Source of the DNA: Betaproteobacteria bacterium HGW-Betaproteobacteria-11
Lineage (GTDB): Bacteria; Pseudomonadota; Gammaproteobacteria; Burkholderiales; Rhodocyclaceae
NCBI GenBank assembly: GCA_002842395.1
Contig: PHCV01000002.1
Coordinates: 62,001 to 126,000, forward strand
DNA length: 64,000 bases
Direction: 5' to 3'
The notes beneath the pieces are model-generated. The model was not told the DNA's origin and made no database searches. It was given only the letters and a program-made list of their open reading frames with translations. This document shows, one piece after another, positions 37,704 to 46,565 of the stretch. Position numbers and translations under genes: made by a program. Positions within the stretch are counted from its first letter, which is position 1. Each line of letters begins with the position of its first letter.

Positions 37704-38945
37704 TCAGAAGGAGTGACGCATGCCGAAGGTCAGGGCGGACAGCTTGACGTCGGCGCCGGCGAGGCCGGTGGAGTTGTTGCCGAAGTCATAGCCGATGGCG
37801 TTCTGGTCGTTCTTCAGGTAGGCATAGTTGGCGACCAGCATGGTGCGCTTCGACAGGCTGTGCTCGTAGCCCAGGGTGTAGAACTTGGCACCGGTATCAC
37901 TAACTCCCACATTGCCGGTAACGTCCTTGGCCTTGTAGTACTGGGCGGTAAGCTTGCCGTTGGCGGTGACGTTGTAGGTGCCGCCGATGCCCCAGGTGGT
38001 CTGCTTCCAGTCCACGCCGAGGGCGGAGGCGTTCGAGCCGGCCTCGACCTTGTTGCGCGACCACATCAGGCGCACGGTGGCGTTGCCGAAGTCGTACTTG
38101 CCGCCGAGACGGGTTTCCTTGGTGCGGACATTGTCACCCATGAGAAAAGTCAGGCCAGAAGCCAGGGTACCTGCGCCACCCGCCGGCACATCCTGGTTAC
38201 GCACCTGAATGTCGCCATGCGTCAGGCCGGCCCAGATCGGTCCGTTGCTGTAGGTCACGCCCAGATCGAGGGCCGAGGTGCGCACCTTGGTCGCGGCGAC
38301 ATCCGACTTGTTCTCGTCGGCGACATAACCGATGGTACCCTGGAAGCCGTTGAAGTTCGGCGTCACGTAGGCGATCACGTTGGGCAGGTACTGGTCGAAA
38401 ATCGACGCGCCGTTGCTGGAACGGGCCTGGCCCGCAAACGGGTTGCTGCCGGTAACTGCCAGGTTGGCGCCGCCGAGGTTGGTCACGTTGAGGCCGGCGA
38501 GGAGGCCGCTCATCTTGCCGAGGATCGCCTTGTTGCTGGCGATGCCGTCCTTGTTGCTGTTGACGTCCATGGCCTGGCCAAGGGCGCGGGTCGGGCCGCT
38601 GGCCGAACCCAGGATCACGGTACCGAAGCCACCGGCGAGGCCGATGTAGCTGTCGCGCGAGCTGCCGAGCAGGCTATTGCCGGCGCCGGCATCGAGATTG
38701 ACGGCGGTTTCGTACTGGAACACGGCGACCATGCCGTTGCCCAGCGATTCCATGCCCTTGAAGCCGATGTGCGAGCCGTTGCTGGAGACGCGGCCGTAGT
38801 TCGGGGTGTCGGCACCGGGCATGCCGCCGCTGACATTGATGAAGTCGTACGAGGCGTCGGCGGCACCGTAGACGGTGACGTTCGATTGCGCGAAGGCGGC
38901 GCCGGAGATGCCGGCAATGGCCAGGGCGATGAGTTTCTTTTGCAT
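37704..38945 (-). CDS. Gram-negative general porin (betaproteobacterial OmpC-like trimer)
   Basis: 413 residues: signal peptide MQKKLIALAIAGISGAAFA, mature start QSNVTVYGAADASYDF, and C-terminal FGMRHSF with terminal Phe, all standard for 16-strand neisserial/betaproteobacterial porins. The early strands (YGRVSSNGSHIGFKGMESLGNGM) are typical. It admits small hydrophilic solutes through the outer membrane. AGGAG precedes the ATG. The gene sits inside the toxin-antitoxin and repeat region but has the composition of the host. Confidence 0.95.
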   Translation of the reverse strand: MQKKLIALAIAGISGAAFAQSNVTVYGAADASYDFINVSGGMPGADTPNYGRVSSNGSHIGFKGMESLGNGMVAVFQYETAVNLDAGAGNSLLGSSRDSYIGLAGGFGTVILGSASGPTRALGQAMDVNSNKDGIASNKAILGKMSGLLAGLNVTNLGGANLAVTGSNPFAGQARSSNGASIFDQYLPNVIAYVTPNFNGFQGTIGYVADENKSDVAATKVRTSALDLGVTYSNGPIWAGLTHGDIQVRNQDVPAGGAGTLASGLTFLMGDNVRTKETRLGGKYDFGNATVRLMWSRNKVEAGSNASALGVDWKQTTWGIGGTYNVTANGKLTAQYYKAKDVTGNVGVSDTGAKFYTLGYEHSLSKRTMLVANYAYLKNDQNAIGYDFGNNSTGLAGADVKLSALTFGMRHSF

Positions 38946-38979
38946 GGAGTGCTCCTGTAAAAGTTATTGAAAGGTTGAA

Positions 38980-38994
38980 AAGTACAGCGTACTT
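38980..38994. promoter_or_regulatory. 15-bp palindrome upstream of the porin
   Basis: AAGTACAGCGTACTT, 35 bp upstream of the porin ATG; possible operator or mRNA leader hairpin. Confidence 0.4.
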
Positions 38995-39158
38995 CGGTGT
39001 GACAGACAATGATTCCACGTGGTTGGTCACTGCCTGCCAACCCTTCGTTGCCGAAGAGTGGGGCGATTGTGCGGGCGGGGTGCGGTGGAGGGCAAGCAAA
39101 AATTCGCCTGCCCTGGCCCGGAGCGGCGAATCTGTGGTTTTTTTGCAACAGGACGTCA

Positions 39159-39508
39159 TGGCGATGGCCCCGGTATTGACGCGCTTGACAACGGGACAAA
39201 GTGTTGGCACACTAGCCAACATCAAGGCAGCCCTACTCTATCGGCAGCGACTGGACTTTGATGACGGCGCAATCCTCGAAATCGTGGTCTGGCGGCTCTC
39301 CAAACCGGTTGAGGGGTGCGCTCACCCCTTCAAGTATCGGCTCTACTACGGGCTCTCCGGGCAACGCCTGGTCGGCTACGACAATGAGCGTCCAAAGGGC
39401 GATCACCGCCACCGGGACAACCTCGAGGAGGCCTACGCCTTCGAGAACCCGGAAAAGCTGATTGACGATTTTTTCCGCGACGTTGATGACAGGAGGGCAA
39501 GACGATGA
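39159..39508 (+). CDS. TumE-family (DUF6516) toxin
   Basis: About 116 residues if started at the ATG at 39159. The conserved part begins at IKAALLYRQRLDFDDGAILEIVVWRL and continues with PVEGCAHPFKYRLYYG and GYDNERPKGDHRH, the DUF6516/TumE signature. A promoter-like element lies inside the first 20 codons (39185-39213), so the real start may be later; no standard start codon is available between it and the conserved region, and ATC at 39221 would be exceptional. Overlaps the partner gene by 4 bp. Confidence 0.75.
39185..39220 (+). promoter_or_regulatory. Promoter-like element and dyad at the TumE start
   Basis: TTGACA (39185-39190) and, 17-18 bp on, CACACT/ACACTA; a perfect dyad GTTGGC-ACACTA-GCCAAC (39203-39220) covers the would-be -10. 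Looks like an autoregulated promoter. Confidence 0.55.
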
Positions 39509-39864
39509 GAACCGCGACGATCCAAATCCGCAAGGCAAACGAGGCCCTGGAAGCTGCGCGAGCCGGTTTCCTCTCGGCTTGGGAGAGCGGGGAATACGCG
39601 GGCGAGCACTTCAGTTTCGAGAGCCCTGCCGCCCTGTTTCGCGTGCTCACGCCCAAACGCTGGGAGCTGATCGAGTGTCTGCAAAAAATCGGCCCCACGG
39701 GCGTGCGTGCCCTGGCCCGCGCCTTGGGCCGCGACGTGAAGCGGGTGCATGCAGACGCCTCGGCCATGATCGGGATCGGCATGATCGAGAAGACGCCGGA
39801 AGGCAAACTGATGGTGCCTTTCGCCGAGATTCGCGCAGATTTCGTGATGCGGCCAGCCGCTTGA
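39505..39864 (+). CDS. TumA-type winged-helix antitoxin / regulator
   Basis: 119 residues with a MarR/HVO_A0114-like winged helix: LTPKRWELIECLQKIGPTGVRALARALGRDVKRVHADASAMIGIGMIEKT. This family accompanies DUF6516 toxins. It should neutralise TumE and repress the promoter, probably by way of the GTTGGC dyad. The start ATGA overlaps the toxin stop. Repeat cluster 11 follows 65 bp downstream. Confidence 0.85.
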   Translation: MRTATIQIRKANEALEAARAGFLSAWESGEYAGEHFSFESPAALFRVLTPKRWELIECLQKIGPTGVRALARALGRDVKRVHADASAMIGIGMIEKTPEGKLMVPFAEIRADFVMRPAA

Positions 39865-39929
39865 GCAAGCGCCGGACAAGCCCGTCACAGCGGCGAAAGA
39901 ATGCCGTTCCGGATGAGCGCGGCGGCGCA

Positions 39930-40055
39930 TCCGTCATTCCGGCCCCGGATCAAGTCCGGGGCCGGAATGACGAAGGAGGGAGCGCCATGGGAACTGCGGT
40001 CTGGATTCCCGCGTTCGCGGGATGACGAGGGGGCGGCCGTCCGGAATGACGGAGT
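39930..40055. repeat. Family B repeat cluster 11
   Basis: Between the TumE/TumA module and the frameshifted RelE; a CCGG-rich hairpin, a GCGTTCGCGGG unit and a shortened CCGTCCGGAATGACGG end. Confidence 0.85.
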
Positions 40056-40077
40056 GGGCTTTTTCGGCGCCACCACC

Positions 40078-40349
40078 TTAGCGGTATACCTCGCGGCGGT
40101 TGCCCAGCTTGACCACGAGGATGCGCAAGGCATTGTCCTCGATGTGGGTGACGATCCGGTAATCGCCCACGCGATACTTCCAGAATTCGCCCAGGCGCGA
40201 ACCTTTGAGGGCTTCCCCGATGCTGCGGGGGTTGTCAAGCACGGCCACCCGGCCATGCAAAAAAATCAGAATGCGTCTCGCGCTGCCTGGGGGTCTAGCT
40301 TGTTCAATTCCCGCTCTGCGGCGGGGTCGAACTCAACCTTCCATACCAT
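40078..40349 (-). pseudogene. RelE-family toxin gene inactivated by a frameshift
   Basis: From the ATG at 40349 the frame reads MVWKVEFDPAAERELNKLDPQAAR and then meets TGA at 40266-40268. The rest of a normal RelE continues in another frame: RRILIFLHGRVAVLDNPRS, GEFWKYRVGDYRI, LRILVVKLGNRREVYR, ending at 40078. The break lies at about 40273-40283, where GCGCGAGACGC is two bases longer than an in-frame version (equivalent to -1). The antitoxin gene upstream is intact and overlaps the start by 17 bp. A sequencing error cannot be excluded. Confidence 0.85.
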
Positions 40350-40563
40350 GGCGCTTCATCACTTCTTCCAGCGGTATGGCTTGGGTCTTGCCGGCGCGAA
40401 GGTCGGTCAATCGCTGTTCGGCCAGGTACAGGTCTTCAAGGTCGTCGAGGTGTTCGCGGATGGCTTCAAGCATGTAATAGGTTTTGCTACGCCCGGTGAG
40501 TTCGGCCAGATGCTCAAGGCGGCGCGAGACTTCTTCGGGTAGGCGCAGGGATACAGAGGCCAT
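40333..40563 (-). CDS. RHH antitoxin (RelB/CopG type) of the RelE module
   Basis: 76 residues from the ATG at 40563, with GGAGA upstream. ASVSLRLPEEVSRRLEHLAELTGRSKTYYMLEAIREHLDDLEDLY is a classic RHH repressor domain; the tail LRAGKTQAIPLEEVMKRHGM binds the toxin in this family. Its partner toxin is frameshifted, so it may now be an orphan antitoxin able to cross-neutralise related toxins. Confidence 0.9.
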   Translation of the reverse strand: MASVSLRLPEEVSRRLEHLAELTGRSKTYYMLEAIREHLDDLEDLYLAEQRLTDLRAGKTQAIPLEEVMKRHGMEG

Positions 40564-40679
40564 GATTTCTCCAAAATTCAAACGGTGAGCTACAAGTATT
40601 TCACTGGGTTGGAAGGCATGCAAGCCATCGGTCTGTGAAACTGGCGTTTTCAGACAACCAGGCAACGGCGCAACAGCGA

Positions 40680-40800
40680 GCGGAATCCCAGGAATGGCCC
40701 TCGGCGCTTCGTGGAACCACCGACTGGATTCCCGCGTTCGCGGGAATGACGAAGGGGAGGCGGGAATGACGAGAAGGCGGCCGTCCGGAATGACGGGGAA
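40680..40800. repeat. Family B repeat cluster 12
   Basis: Between the RelB-type and MazE-type modules; one forward spacer (CCTCGGCGCTTCGTGG), a GCGTTCGCGGG unit and the shortened GTCCGGAATGACGG end. Confidence 0.9.
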
Positions 40801-40817
40801 GGGGTCTTTGAATATTT

Positions 40818-40862
40818 GTTGCATGTAACTTGTTTGTTCCGTATTGTGTTGCATGTAACTTG
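40818..40862 (+). promoter_or_regulatory. Promoter with twin operators of the MazEF module
   Basis: GTTGCATGTAACTTG occurs at 40818-40832 and 40848-40862, exactly 30 bp apart; each holds the near-palindrome GTTGCATGTAAC. The -35 TTGCAT (40819-40824) and -10 TATTGT (40842-40847) are 17 bp apart, between and within the operators. Confidence 0.75.
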
Positions 40863-40877
40863 ATGAAGGAGTTTTAA

Positions 40878-41102
40878 ATGGCAACGACACACGTTAATGC
40901 ACGAGTTCAGAAGCACCGCAACGCGCTGCGGATGGCGGGGCTTCGCCTGGTGCAAATTTGGGTGCCGGATACGCGACGGCCTGATTTTGCAGAGGAATGC
41001 CGCCGCCAGTCCCGCCTTGCCGCTCAGGCGGACATGGCGGACACGGGCATGCAGCACTTCATGGATGAAGCGTTGGCGGACGTGGACGGCTGGACGGAAT
41101 GA
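40878..41102 (+). CDS. MazE-family (DUF3018) antitoxin
   Basis: 74 residues. VQKHRNALRMAGLRLVQIWVPDTRRPDFAEECRRQSRLAA is the DUF3018 signature of antitoxins paired with MazF toxins. A clear AAGGAG precedes the ATG. It should bind the twin operators upstream. It overlaps the toxin gene by 4 bp. Confidence 0.9.
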   Translation: MATTHVNARVQKHRNALRMAGLRLVQIWVPDTRRPDFAEECRRQSRLAAQADMADTGMQHFMDEALADVDGWTE

Positions 41103-41425
41103 TCCGGGGCGACTTCGTGACCATCGCCATGCAAGGCGATTTTGGTAAACCAAGGCCCGCCCTGGTGATTCAGGCTGACCCATTCGACGAGCACGCCACC
41201 GTTACGGTGCTGCCGGTGACAAGCACGCTTGTTGCGGCACCCCTGTTGCGCATCACCGTTCAGCCGAGCGCTGAAAACGGCTTGCAGAAGCCTTCACAAG
41301 TGATGGTGGACAAAGCCATGACCGTGAAGCGCGGCCGGGTAGGACAAGCCTTCGGACGCATTGATGCGAATGCGATGGTCGAGGTTGAGCGTTGCCTGGC
41401 CGTGTTCCTGGGGATTGCAAAATAA
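41099..41425 (+). CDS. MazF/PemK endoribonuclease toxin
   Basis: 108 residues. MIRGDFVTIAMQGDFGKPRPALVIQ is the MazF opening; LPVTSTL carries the catalytic Thr/Ser, and PSQVMVDKAMTVKRGRVG is conserved. It is the second MazF-like toxin in the region and only distantly similar to the one at 35685, so they are separate acquisitions. Confidence 0.93.
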   Translation: MIRGDFVTIAMQGDFGKPRPALVIQADPFDEHATVTVLPVTSTLVAAPLLRITVQPSAENGLQKPSQVMVDKAMTVKRGRVGQAFGRIDANAMVEVERCLAVFLGIAK

Positions 41426-41456
41426 GCGACACCGGCAAGTAGCTTGGCCCGACGCA

Positions 41457-41818
41457 CCGTCATTCCGGGCTTGACCCGGAATCCAGGGGTGACCCTCGGC
41501 GCTTCGTGGAACCACCGACTGGATTCCCGCGTTCGCGGGAATGACGAGGGAGGGGACGGCATTCCGGCCCCGGATCGAGTCCGGGGTGACGAAGGCTTTT
41601 ACCGTCATTCCGGGCTTGACCCCGCGCACCGTCATTCCGGGCTTGACCCGGAATCCAGGGATGGCCCTCGGCGCTTCGTGGAACCACCGACTGGATTCCC
41701 GCGTTCGCGGGAATGACGAAGGGGGGGGGCGGGAATGACGAAGGGGAGAGCGGGAATGACGAAGTCGGCCGTCATTCCGGCGAAAGCCGGAATCCAGGAG
41801 CGAGCCTCGGTGCCCCTT
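41457..41818. repeat. Family B repeat cluster 13
   Basis: From the MazF stop into the fmt coding end. Three forward spacers and many hairpins; 41772-41818 is translated as the C-terminus of Fmt. Confidence 0.93.
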
Positions 41819-42740
41819 GGAGCCGCGGCTGGCCACGCAGAAAGTCGGCGCTGGTAATACGCCGGCCGCCGGGGTGTTGCAGTTCGATCAGGCGCAGGGC
41901 GCCGGGGGCGGCGGCAACGATGAGGCCGTGCCCGGCATCGGCGGCGAGGATTTGCCCCGGCGCGGGGGCGCGGAGGGGGTCAGGGGCCGGGTCGACCACT
42001 TCGGCGCGCCAGATTTTGACCGCTTCGCCGGCCAGCGGCAGGGTGGCGCCGGGGAAAGGGTTGAAGGCGCGGATTTTGCGCGCGAGCACTTCGGCCGGGG
42101 CGTTCCAGTCGAGCCGGGCCTCCAGCTTGTCGATTTTTTTGGCGTAGGTGACGCCGTGCTCGAGTTGCGGCTGCGGCGTCAGGGATGCGTAGCGCGCCAG
42201 GGCATCGACGATCAGCGTCGCGCCGAGATCGGCGAGACGGTCGTGGAGTTCGCCCGCCGTCTCGCCAGCGCCGACTTTTATGGGTTGGGCGAGCAGCATC
42301 GGTCCGCTGTCGAGCCCGGCCTCCATCTGCATGATCGTGATGCCGGTTTCCGCGTCCCCCGCTTCGATGGCGCGCTGGATCGGCGCGGCGCCACGCCAGC
42401 GCGGCAGCAGCGAGGCGTGGATGTTCACGCCGCCGTGGCGCGGGAGGTCGAGCACGACTTGCGGCAGGATCAGGCCGTAGGCGGCGACCACTATGAAGTC
42501 GGCGGCCGCTTCGCGCAGCGGGGCATGGGTCGCCGGGTCGGCCAGGCGCGCGGGCTGGAACACGGGCAGGCCGTGGGCGAGGGCGACCTGCTTCACTGCC
42601 GAGGGTTGCAGGCGCAGGCCGCGTCCGGCGGGCCGGTCGGGCTGGGTGAGCACCAGGGCGATCCGGTGGCCGGCGGCGAGCAGCGCTTCGAGCGCGCGGG
42701 CGGCGAATTCGGGGGTGCCGGCGAAGATCAGACGGTTCAT
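41772..42740 (-). CDS. fmt: Methionyl-tRNA formyltransferase, C-terminus read from repeats
   Basis: 322 residues. The N-terminal formyltransferase fold has [13 protein letters not shown], the catalytic AYGLILPQ and [20 protein letters not shown]; the C-terminal OB-like domain begins near residue 205. It formylates initiator Met-tRNA. The last residues (about [16 protein letters not shown]) and the stop come from family B repeat. Two family A copies lie inside: 42256-42280 ([10 protein letters not shown]) and 41839-41865 (RRITSADF). def is upstream on the same strand, separated by repeat cluster 14. Confidence 0.95.
   Translation of the reverse strand: MNRLIFAGTPEFAARALEALLAAGHRIALVLTQPDRPAGRGLRLQPSAVKQVALAHGLPVFQPARLADPATHAPLREAAADFIVVAAYGLILPQVVLDLPRHGGVNIHASLLPRWRGAAPIQRAIEAGDAETGITIMQMEAGLDSGPMLLAQPIKVGAGETAGELHDRLADLGATLIVDALARYASLTPQPQLEHGVTYAKKIDKLEARLDWNAPAEVLARKIRAFNPFPGATLPLAGEAVKIWRAEVVDPAPDPLRAPAPGQILAADAGHGLIVAAAPGALRLIELQHPGGRRITSADFLRGQPRLQGAPRLAPGFRLSPE
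41839..41865 (+). repeat. Family A motif, copy 11 (near the fmt end)
   Basis: AGAAAGTCGGCGCTGGTAA then TACGCCGG. Read antisense as RRITSADF, 21 bp before the repeat-coded tail. Confidence 0.7.
42256..42280 (-). repeat. Family A motif, copy 12 (inside fmt)
   Basis: Minus strand TAAAAGTCGGCGCTGGCGA then GACGGC. Read in frame as IKVGAGETA, identical in frame to the AsmA-like copy. Confidence 0.9.
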
Positions 42741-42756
42741 GCGCGACCTCGGTGCG

Positions 42757-43166
42757 TCAACTGGATTCCCGCGTGCGCGGGAATGACGGGGAGGTGGCTG
42801 TCGTTCCGGCCCCGGATCGAGTCCGGGGTGACGAAGGCTTTTACCGTCATTCCGGGCTTGACCCGGCGCGCTGTCATTCCGGGCTTGACCCGGAATCCAG
42901 GGATGGCCCTCGGTGCGCCATGGGGACTGCGGTCTGGATTCCCGCGTACGCGGGAATGACGGGGAGGCGGCTGTCGTTCCGGCCCCGGATCAAGTCCGGG
43001 GTGACGAAGGCTTTTACCGTCATTCCGGGCTTGACCCGGCGCACCGTCATTCCGGGCTTGACCCGGAATCCAGGGATGAATCTCGGTGCTTCGCGGAGCC
43101 ACCGTCTGGGTTCCGGATCGGGCCTGACGGCCCGTCCGGAATGACGGAGGAAAAGCCGGAATGACG
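42757..43166. repeat. Family B repeat cluster 14
   Basis: Separates def from fmt, genes normally adjacent. Two near-identical blocks each with a GCGTGCGCGGG or GCGTACGCGGG hairpin and a CCCCGGATC(G/A)AGTCCGGGG hairpin; spacers at about 42909 and 43085. Confidence 0.93.
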
Positions 43167-43197
43167 GACTCGGGAGTGTTCGCGCTTTTCAGTGCCA

Positions 43198-43698
43198 TCA
43201 CATGGCCCGCGCCTGTTTGGCGAGCCTGGCCTTGATCCGCGTCTGTTTGAGGCGGGAGAGGTATTCGACGAAGACCTTGCCTTCGAGGTGATCCATTTCG
43301 TGCTGGATGCAGACGGCAAGCAGGCCTTCGGCGGCGAGCTCGAAGGGCTGTCCGGCGAGGTTGAGGGCGCGCACCTTGATCCGCTCGGCGCGTTTGACGG
43401 TCTCGTAGATGCCGGGCACCGAGAGACAGCCCTCGGCGCCTTCGCATTCGCCGGATTTTTCGAGCAGCTCGGGGTTGATGAAGACCATCAGGCCCGATTG
43501 ATCCTCGCTGCTGTCGAGCACGATCAGCCGGATGTGCCGGTCGACCTGGGTCGCGGCGAGGCCGATGCCGGGGGCGTTGTACATGGTCTCGGCCATGTCG
43601 GCGGCAAGCTGGCGGATGCGGGCGTCGACAGCGGCGACCGGCGCCGCCTTTTTGTGCAGGCGCGGGTCGGGATAGCGCAAAATCGGCAATAGGGCCAT
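43198..43698 (-). CDS. def: Peptide deformylase
   Basis: 166 residues from the ATG at 43698. All three Def motifs are present: GIGLAATQV (44-52), EGCLSVP with metal ligand C91, and HEMDHLEG with H133, E134 and H137. It removes the formyl group from new proteins; fmt lies downstream. The longer open frame upstream is antisense to the LysM gene and rejected. Divergent from the LysM gene with 123 bp between starts. Confidence 0.97.
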   Translation of the reverse strand: MALLPILRYPDPRLHKKAAPVAAVDARIRQLAADMAETMYNAPGIGLAATQVDRHIRLIVLDSSEDQSGLMVFINPELLEKSGECEGAEGCLSVPGIYETVKRAERIKVRALNLAGQPFELAAEGLLAVCIQHEMDHLEGKVFVEYLSRLKQTRIKARLAKQARAM

Positions 43699-43821
43699 GA
43701 AAACTCTCGTGTACGAATTGATGCCGGGGGAATTGTCGGGCAAAATCGGCAGGGCCATCCGGGTGGCGGGGTTCTTTCCGCCGTCCATTCCATCACCGGC
43801 CCGACGGCCAGGAGACCTGCC

Positions 43822-44844
43822 ATGCGCCATAGTATATCCGCCCTTTTTTGCGCCTTCCTGCTCAGCATCACCCTTCCGCTGGCGCAGGCCGCGCCGCCGC
43901 TCGAACTGGCCGACGGCGCGCCGGCGCGGCACATCGTGGTGCCCGGCGATACGCTGTGGGGACTGGCGGCGAAATACCTCAAGGATCCCTACCGCTGGGG
44001 CGAGCTGTGGCGGCTGAACAAACAGGAGATCAAGAAGCCGCACTGGATCTATCCCGGCCAGGTGCTGCTGCTGGACAAAAGCGGCACGGAACCGCAGTTG
44101 CACCTGGAAACGGTGAAGGAACACCCGCGCGAGTACGTCGAGCCCTGGCGCAAGGCGATTCCGACGATCGCGCCGCGCGACATCGAGCCTTTCCTGTCGC
44201 GGCCGCTGGTGCTCGAACAAGACGGACTGGATGCCGCGCCGCGCGTCGTTGCCCTGCAAAATGACCGGGTCATCGCCGGCGCCGGCGACGAGGTATATAC
44301 GACGCAGGTGGCCACGCCGGGAAAATCCTGGCAGATTTTCCGTCCGGGCAAGCCGCTGATCGATCCGGAAACCAAGGAAACCCTCGGCTGGGAAGCCAAG
44401 TTTCTCGGCACCGCGCAGATGACGGCCGACGGCGTGCCGGCGACCTTCAAGTTGCTCACCACCAGCGAGGAAGTGGTGGCCGGCGACCGGCTCTTGCCGA
44501 CGCCGCGCTCCGATGTGGTGAACTATCTCCCCCATGCGCCGGAAAAGGCGATCGACGGCCGCATCCTGGCGATTTATGGCGGCGTCCAGTACGGCGGCCC
44601 GCAAACGATGGTGGTGCTCAACCGCGGCGGCCGCGACGGGCTGGAGCCGGGCCATGTGCTGGCGATCGACCAGGCCGGAGCCAAGGTCGATGACCGCTTC
44701 CAGGGCGAGAAAACCACCTACACCCTGCCCAACACACGCAACGGCCTGCTGTTCGTGTTCCGCGTCTACGACAAGGTGGCCTATGCGCTGGTCATGGGGG
44801 CGAGCCAGCCGGTGGTGGTCGGCGACCGGGTACGCACGCCCTAA
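43822..44844 (+). CDS. LysM-domain periplasmic protein
   Basis: 340 residues: signal peptide (about 1-23, ending PLAQA), one LysM domain (about 36-86: [38 protein letters not shown]) and a large domain of unknown function seen in LysM proteins next to dprA. LysM binds peptidoglycan. The position before dprA-smg-topB is conserved in betaproteobacteria, but the function is not known. Confidence 0.9.
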   Translation: MRHSISALFCAFLLSITLPLAQAAPPLELADGAPARHIVVPGDTLWGLAAKYLKDPYRWGELWRLNKQEIKKPHWIYPGQVLLLDKSGTEPQLHLETVKEHPREYVEPWRKAIPTIAPRDIEPFLSRPLVLEQDGLDAAPRVVALQNDRVIAGAGDEVYTTQVATPGKSWQIFRPGKPLIDPETKETLGWEAKFLGTAQMTADGVPATFKLLTTSEEVVAGDRLLPTPRSDVVNYLPHAPEKAIDGRILAIYGGVQYGGPQTMVVLNRGGRDGLEPGHVLAIDQAGAKVDDRFQGEKTTYTLPNTRNGLLFVFRVYDKVAYALVMGASQPVVVGDRVRTP

Positions 44845-44863
44845 GGCCGCGCACGATCCCCGC

Positions 44864-45997
44864 ATGCCTGAAACGAATGCCGAGCTGACCGCCAACCTGG
44901 CTTTCTGGTTGCGGCTGACGCAGATACCAGGGCTGGGCGGCGCGGCGCAACGGGCGTTGCTCAAGGCTTTCGGCTTGCCGCAGGCGATTTTTGCGGCCAG
45001 CCGCGCGGCGCTCGCGGCAGTGGTCGGCGAGCGGCTGGCCGCTGCCCTTTGCGCCACGCCGGTCGATGAGGCGGTGCTCGAGACCACGCTGGCCTGGGCG
45101 GCGCAGCCCGGTCACCACCTGCTGACCCTGGCCGACGCCGCCTATCCGCAGGCGCTGCTCGGCCTCCCCGATCCGCCCTTGCTGCTCTATGTGCAGGGCC
45201 GCGCCGCGCTGCTGGCGCAGCCGATGCTGGCGGTGGTCGGCAGCCGCAATGCCACCGCGCAGGGTGTGCGCGATGCGCAGGCCTTTGCCGAAGCCCTCGG
45301 CGCGGCCGGGCTGACCGTCGTCAGCGGCCTGGCGCTGGGCATCGATGCGGCGGCGCATCGCGGCGGCCTGGCCACCCCGGCGGGCACGGTAGCGGTGATC
45401 GGCACCGGCGCCGACCGTATCTACCCGGCGCGCAACCAGGCGCTGGCGCACGAGATCGCCGAGCGCGGCGCGATCGTCAGCGAGTTTGCGCTGGGCACCC
45501 CGGCGCTGGCGGCCAATTTCCCGCGCCGCAACCGGCTGATCGCGGGGTTCGCGCTGGGCACACTGGTGGTCGAGGCGGCGCCCCGCAGCGGCTCGCTGAT
45601 CACCGCACGGCTGGCGGCCGAGGCCGGGCGCGAGGTGTTTGCCATTCCCGGCTCGATCCATTCGCCATTGGCCAGGGGCTGCCACCAGTTGATCCGCGAG
45701 GGCGCGAAACTGGTCGAGTCGGCGCAGGATATTCTCGAAGAGTTGCGCTTGAATCCGCCGCCGATTAAAAAAATCGGCGCTGATGAGACGCCGGATCCGT
45801 CTGGCTCTTGCCCGATTCAGCAAGATGAAACGGAAGAGCAGGTACTCACCTCGCTGGGGCGTGCGCCCTGCACCGTGGACGCCCTGGCGGCACGCAGCGG
45901 GTTGACGGCGGAGCAGCTTCTTGCCATCCTGCTGCCACTCGAGCTCGGCGGCCGCATCGCCCAACTGCCGGGCGGGCTGTATCAGCGACTGGATTGA
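44864..45997 (+). CDS. dprA: DNA-processing protein DprA
   Basis: 377 residues from the ATG at 44864. A SAM-like N-terminal part, the Rossmann core ([39 protein letters not shown]) and a C-terminal winged helix ([26 protein letters not shown]) are present. DprA binds incoming single-stranded DNA and loads RecA during transformation. The family A copy at 45767-45793 lies in the linker before the winged helix, read as [11 protein letters not shown]. Confidence 0.96.
   Translation: MPETNAELTANLAFWLRLTQIPGLGGAAQRALLKAFGLPQAIFAASRAALAAVVGERLAAALCATPVDEAVLETTLAWAAQPGHHLLTLADAAYPQALLGLPDPPLLLYVQGRAALLAQPMLAVVGSRNATAQGVRDAQAFAEALGAAGLTVVSGLALGIDAAAHRGGLATPAGTVAVIGTGADRIYPARNQALAHEIAERGAIVSEFALGTPALAANFPRRNRLIAGFALGTLVVEAAPRSGSLITARLAAEAGREVFAIPGSIHSPLARGCHQLIREGAKLVESAQDILEELRLNPPPIKKIGADETPDPSGSCPIQQDETEEQVLTSLGRAPCTVDALAARSGLTAEQLLAILLPLELGGRIAQLPGGLYQRLD
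45767..45793 (+). repeat. Family A motif, copy 13 (inside dprA)
   Basis: AAAAAAATCGGCGCTGATGA then GACGCCG, two changes from the core. Located in the interdomain linker. Confidence 0.75.
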
Positions 45998-46010
45998 ATC
46001 TGGACTCAAC

Positions 46011-46496
46011 ATGATCGACATACTGGTTTACCTCTTCGAAAACTACCTGCCCGATGCCTGTCCGCCGAGCGGCGTGCTGGCGAAAAAACTATCGGCCGTC
46101 GGCTTCGAGTCCGACGAGATCGATGCCGCGCTGACCTGGCTCGACGGCCTGGCGGGCGAGCGCGCGGCGCTGTGCAAGGTGGCCGAGACCGACGCCATGC
46201 GCATCTTCGATGCCAGCGAGGAGCGCCGCCTGCCCGCCGAATGTCGTGGTTTCCTGGCTTTCCTCGACCAGGCCGAGGCGCTCGACCTGCCGCTGCGCGA
46301 GGCGATCATCGAACGCGCGCTGGCGCTGCCCGATCCGGTGATCGGCCTCGACCGGCTGAAGGTGATCGTGCTGGCGGTGATCTGGCGCTACCGCCACGAA
46401 GTCGATGCCCTGATCCTCGAAGAACTCCTCAGCGACGAGGACGAAGGGGATGAAGGGGATGACGGAGCGGCGGCCCTGGACCCGCGCCTGCACTGA
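46011..46496 (+). CDS. smg: Smg family protein (DUF494)
   Basis: 161 residues. MIDILVYLFENY and the central AECRGFLAFLDQAEALDLPLREAIIERA are the DUF494 signature, with an acidic C-terminal tail (SDEDEGDEGDD). The function is unknown; the gene nearly always lies between dprA and a type IA topoisomerase gene, as here. Confidence 0.92.
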   Translation: MIDILVYLFENYLPDACPPSGVLAKKLSAVGFESDEIDAALTWLDGLAGERAALCKVAETDAMRIFDASEERRLPAECRGFLAFLDQAEALDLPLREAIIERALALPDPVIGLDRLKVIVLAVIWRYRHEVDALILEELLSDEDEGDEGDDGAAALDPRLH

Positions 46497-46565
46497 TTCC
46501 GGCTTGCCTAATCCCGACGGGCGCGCTTATGATGCGCCGCTCCCGACCCTGTTCCGCCATAAACA

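Noticed and set aside
34098-43166. Repeat clusters as a CRISPR array
   Set aside because: Units are not regularly spaced, spacers are conserved rather than unique, and no cas genes are present.
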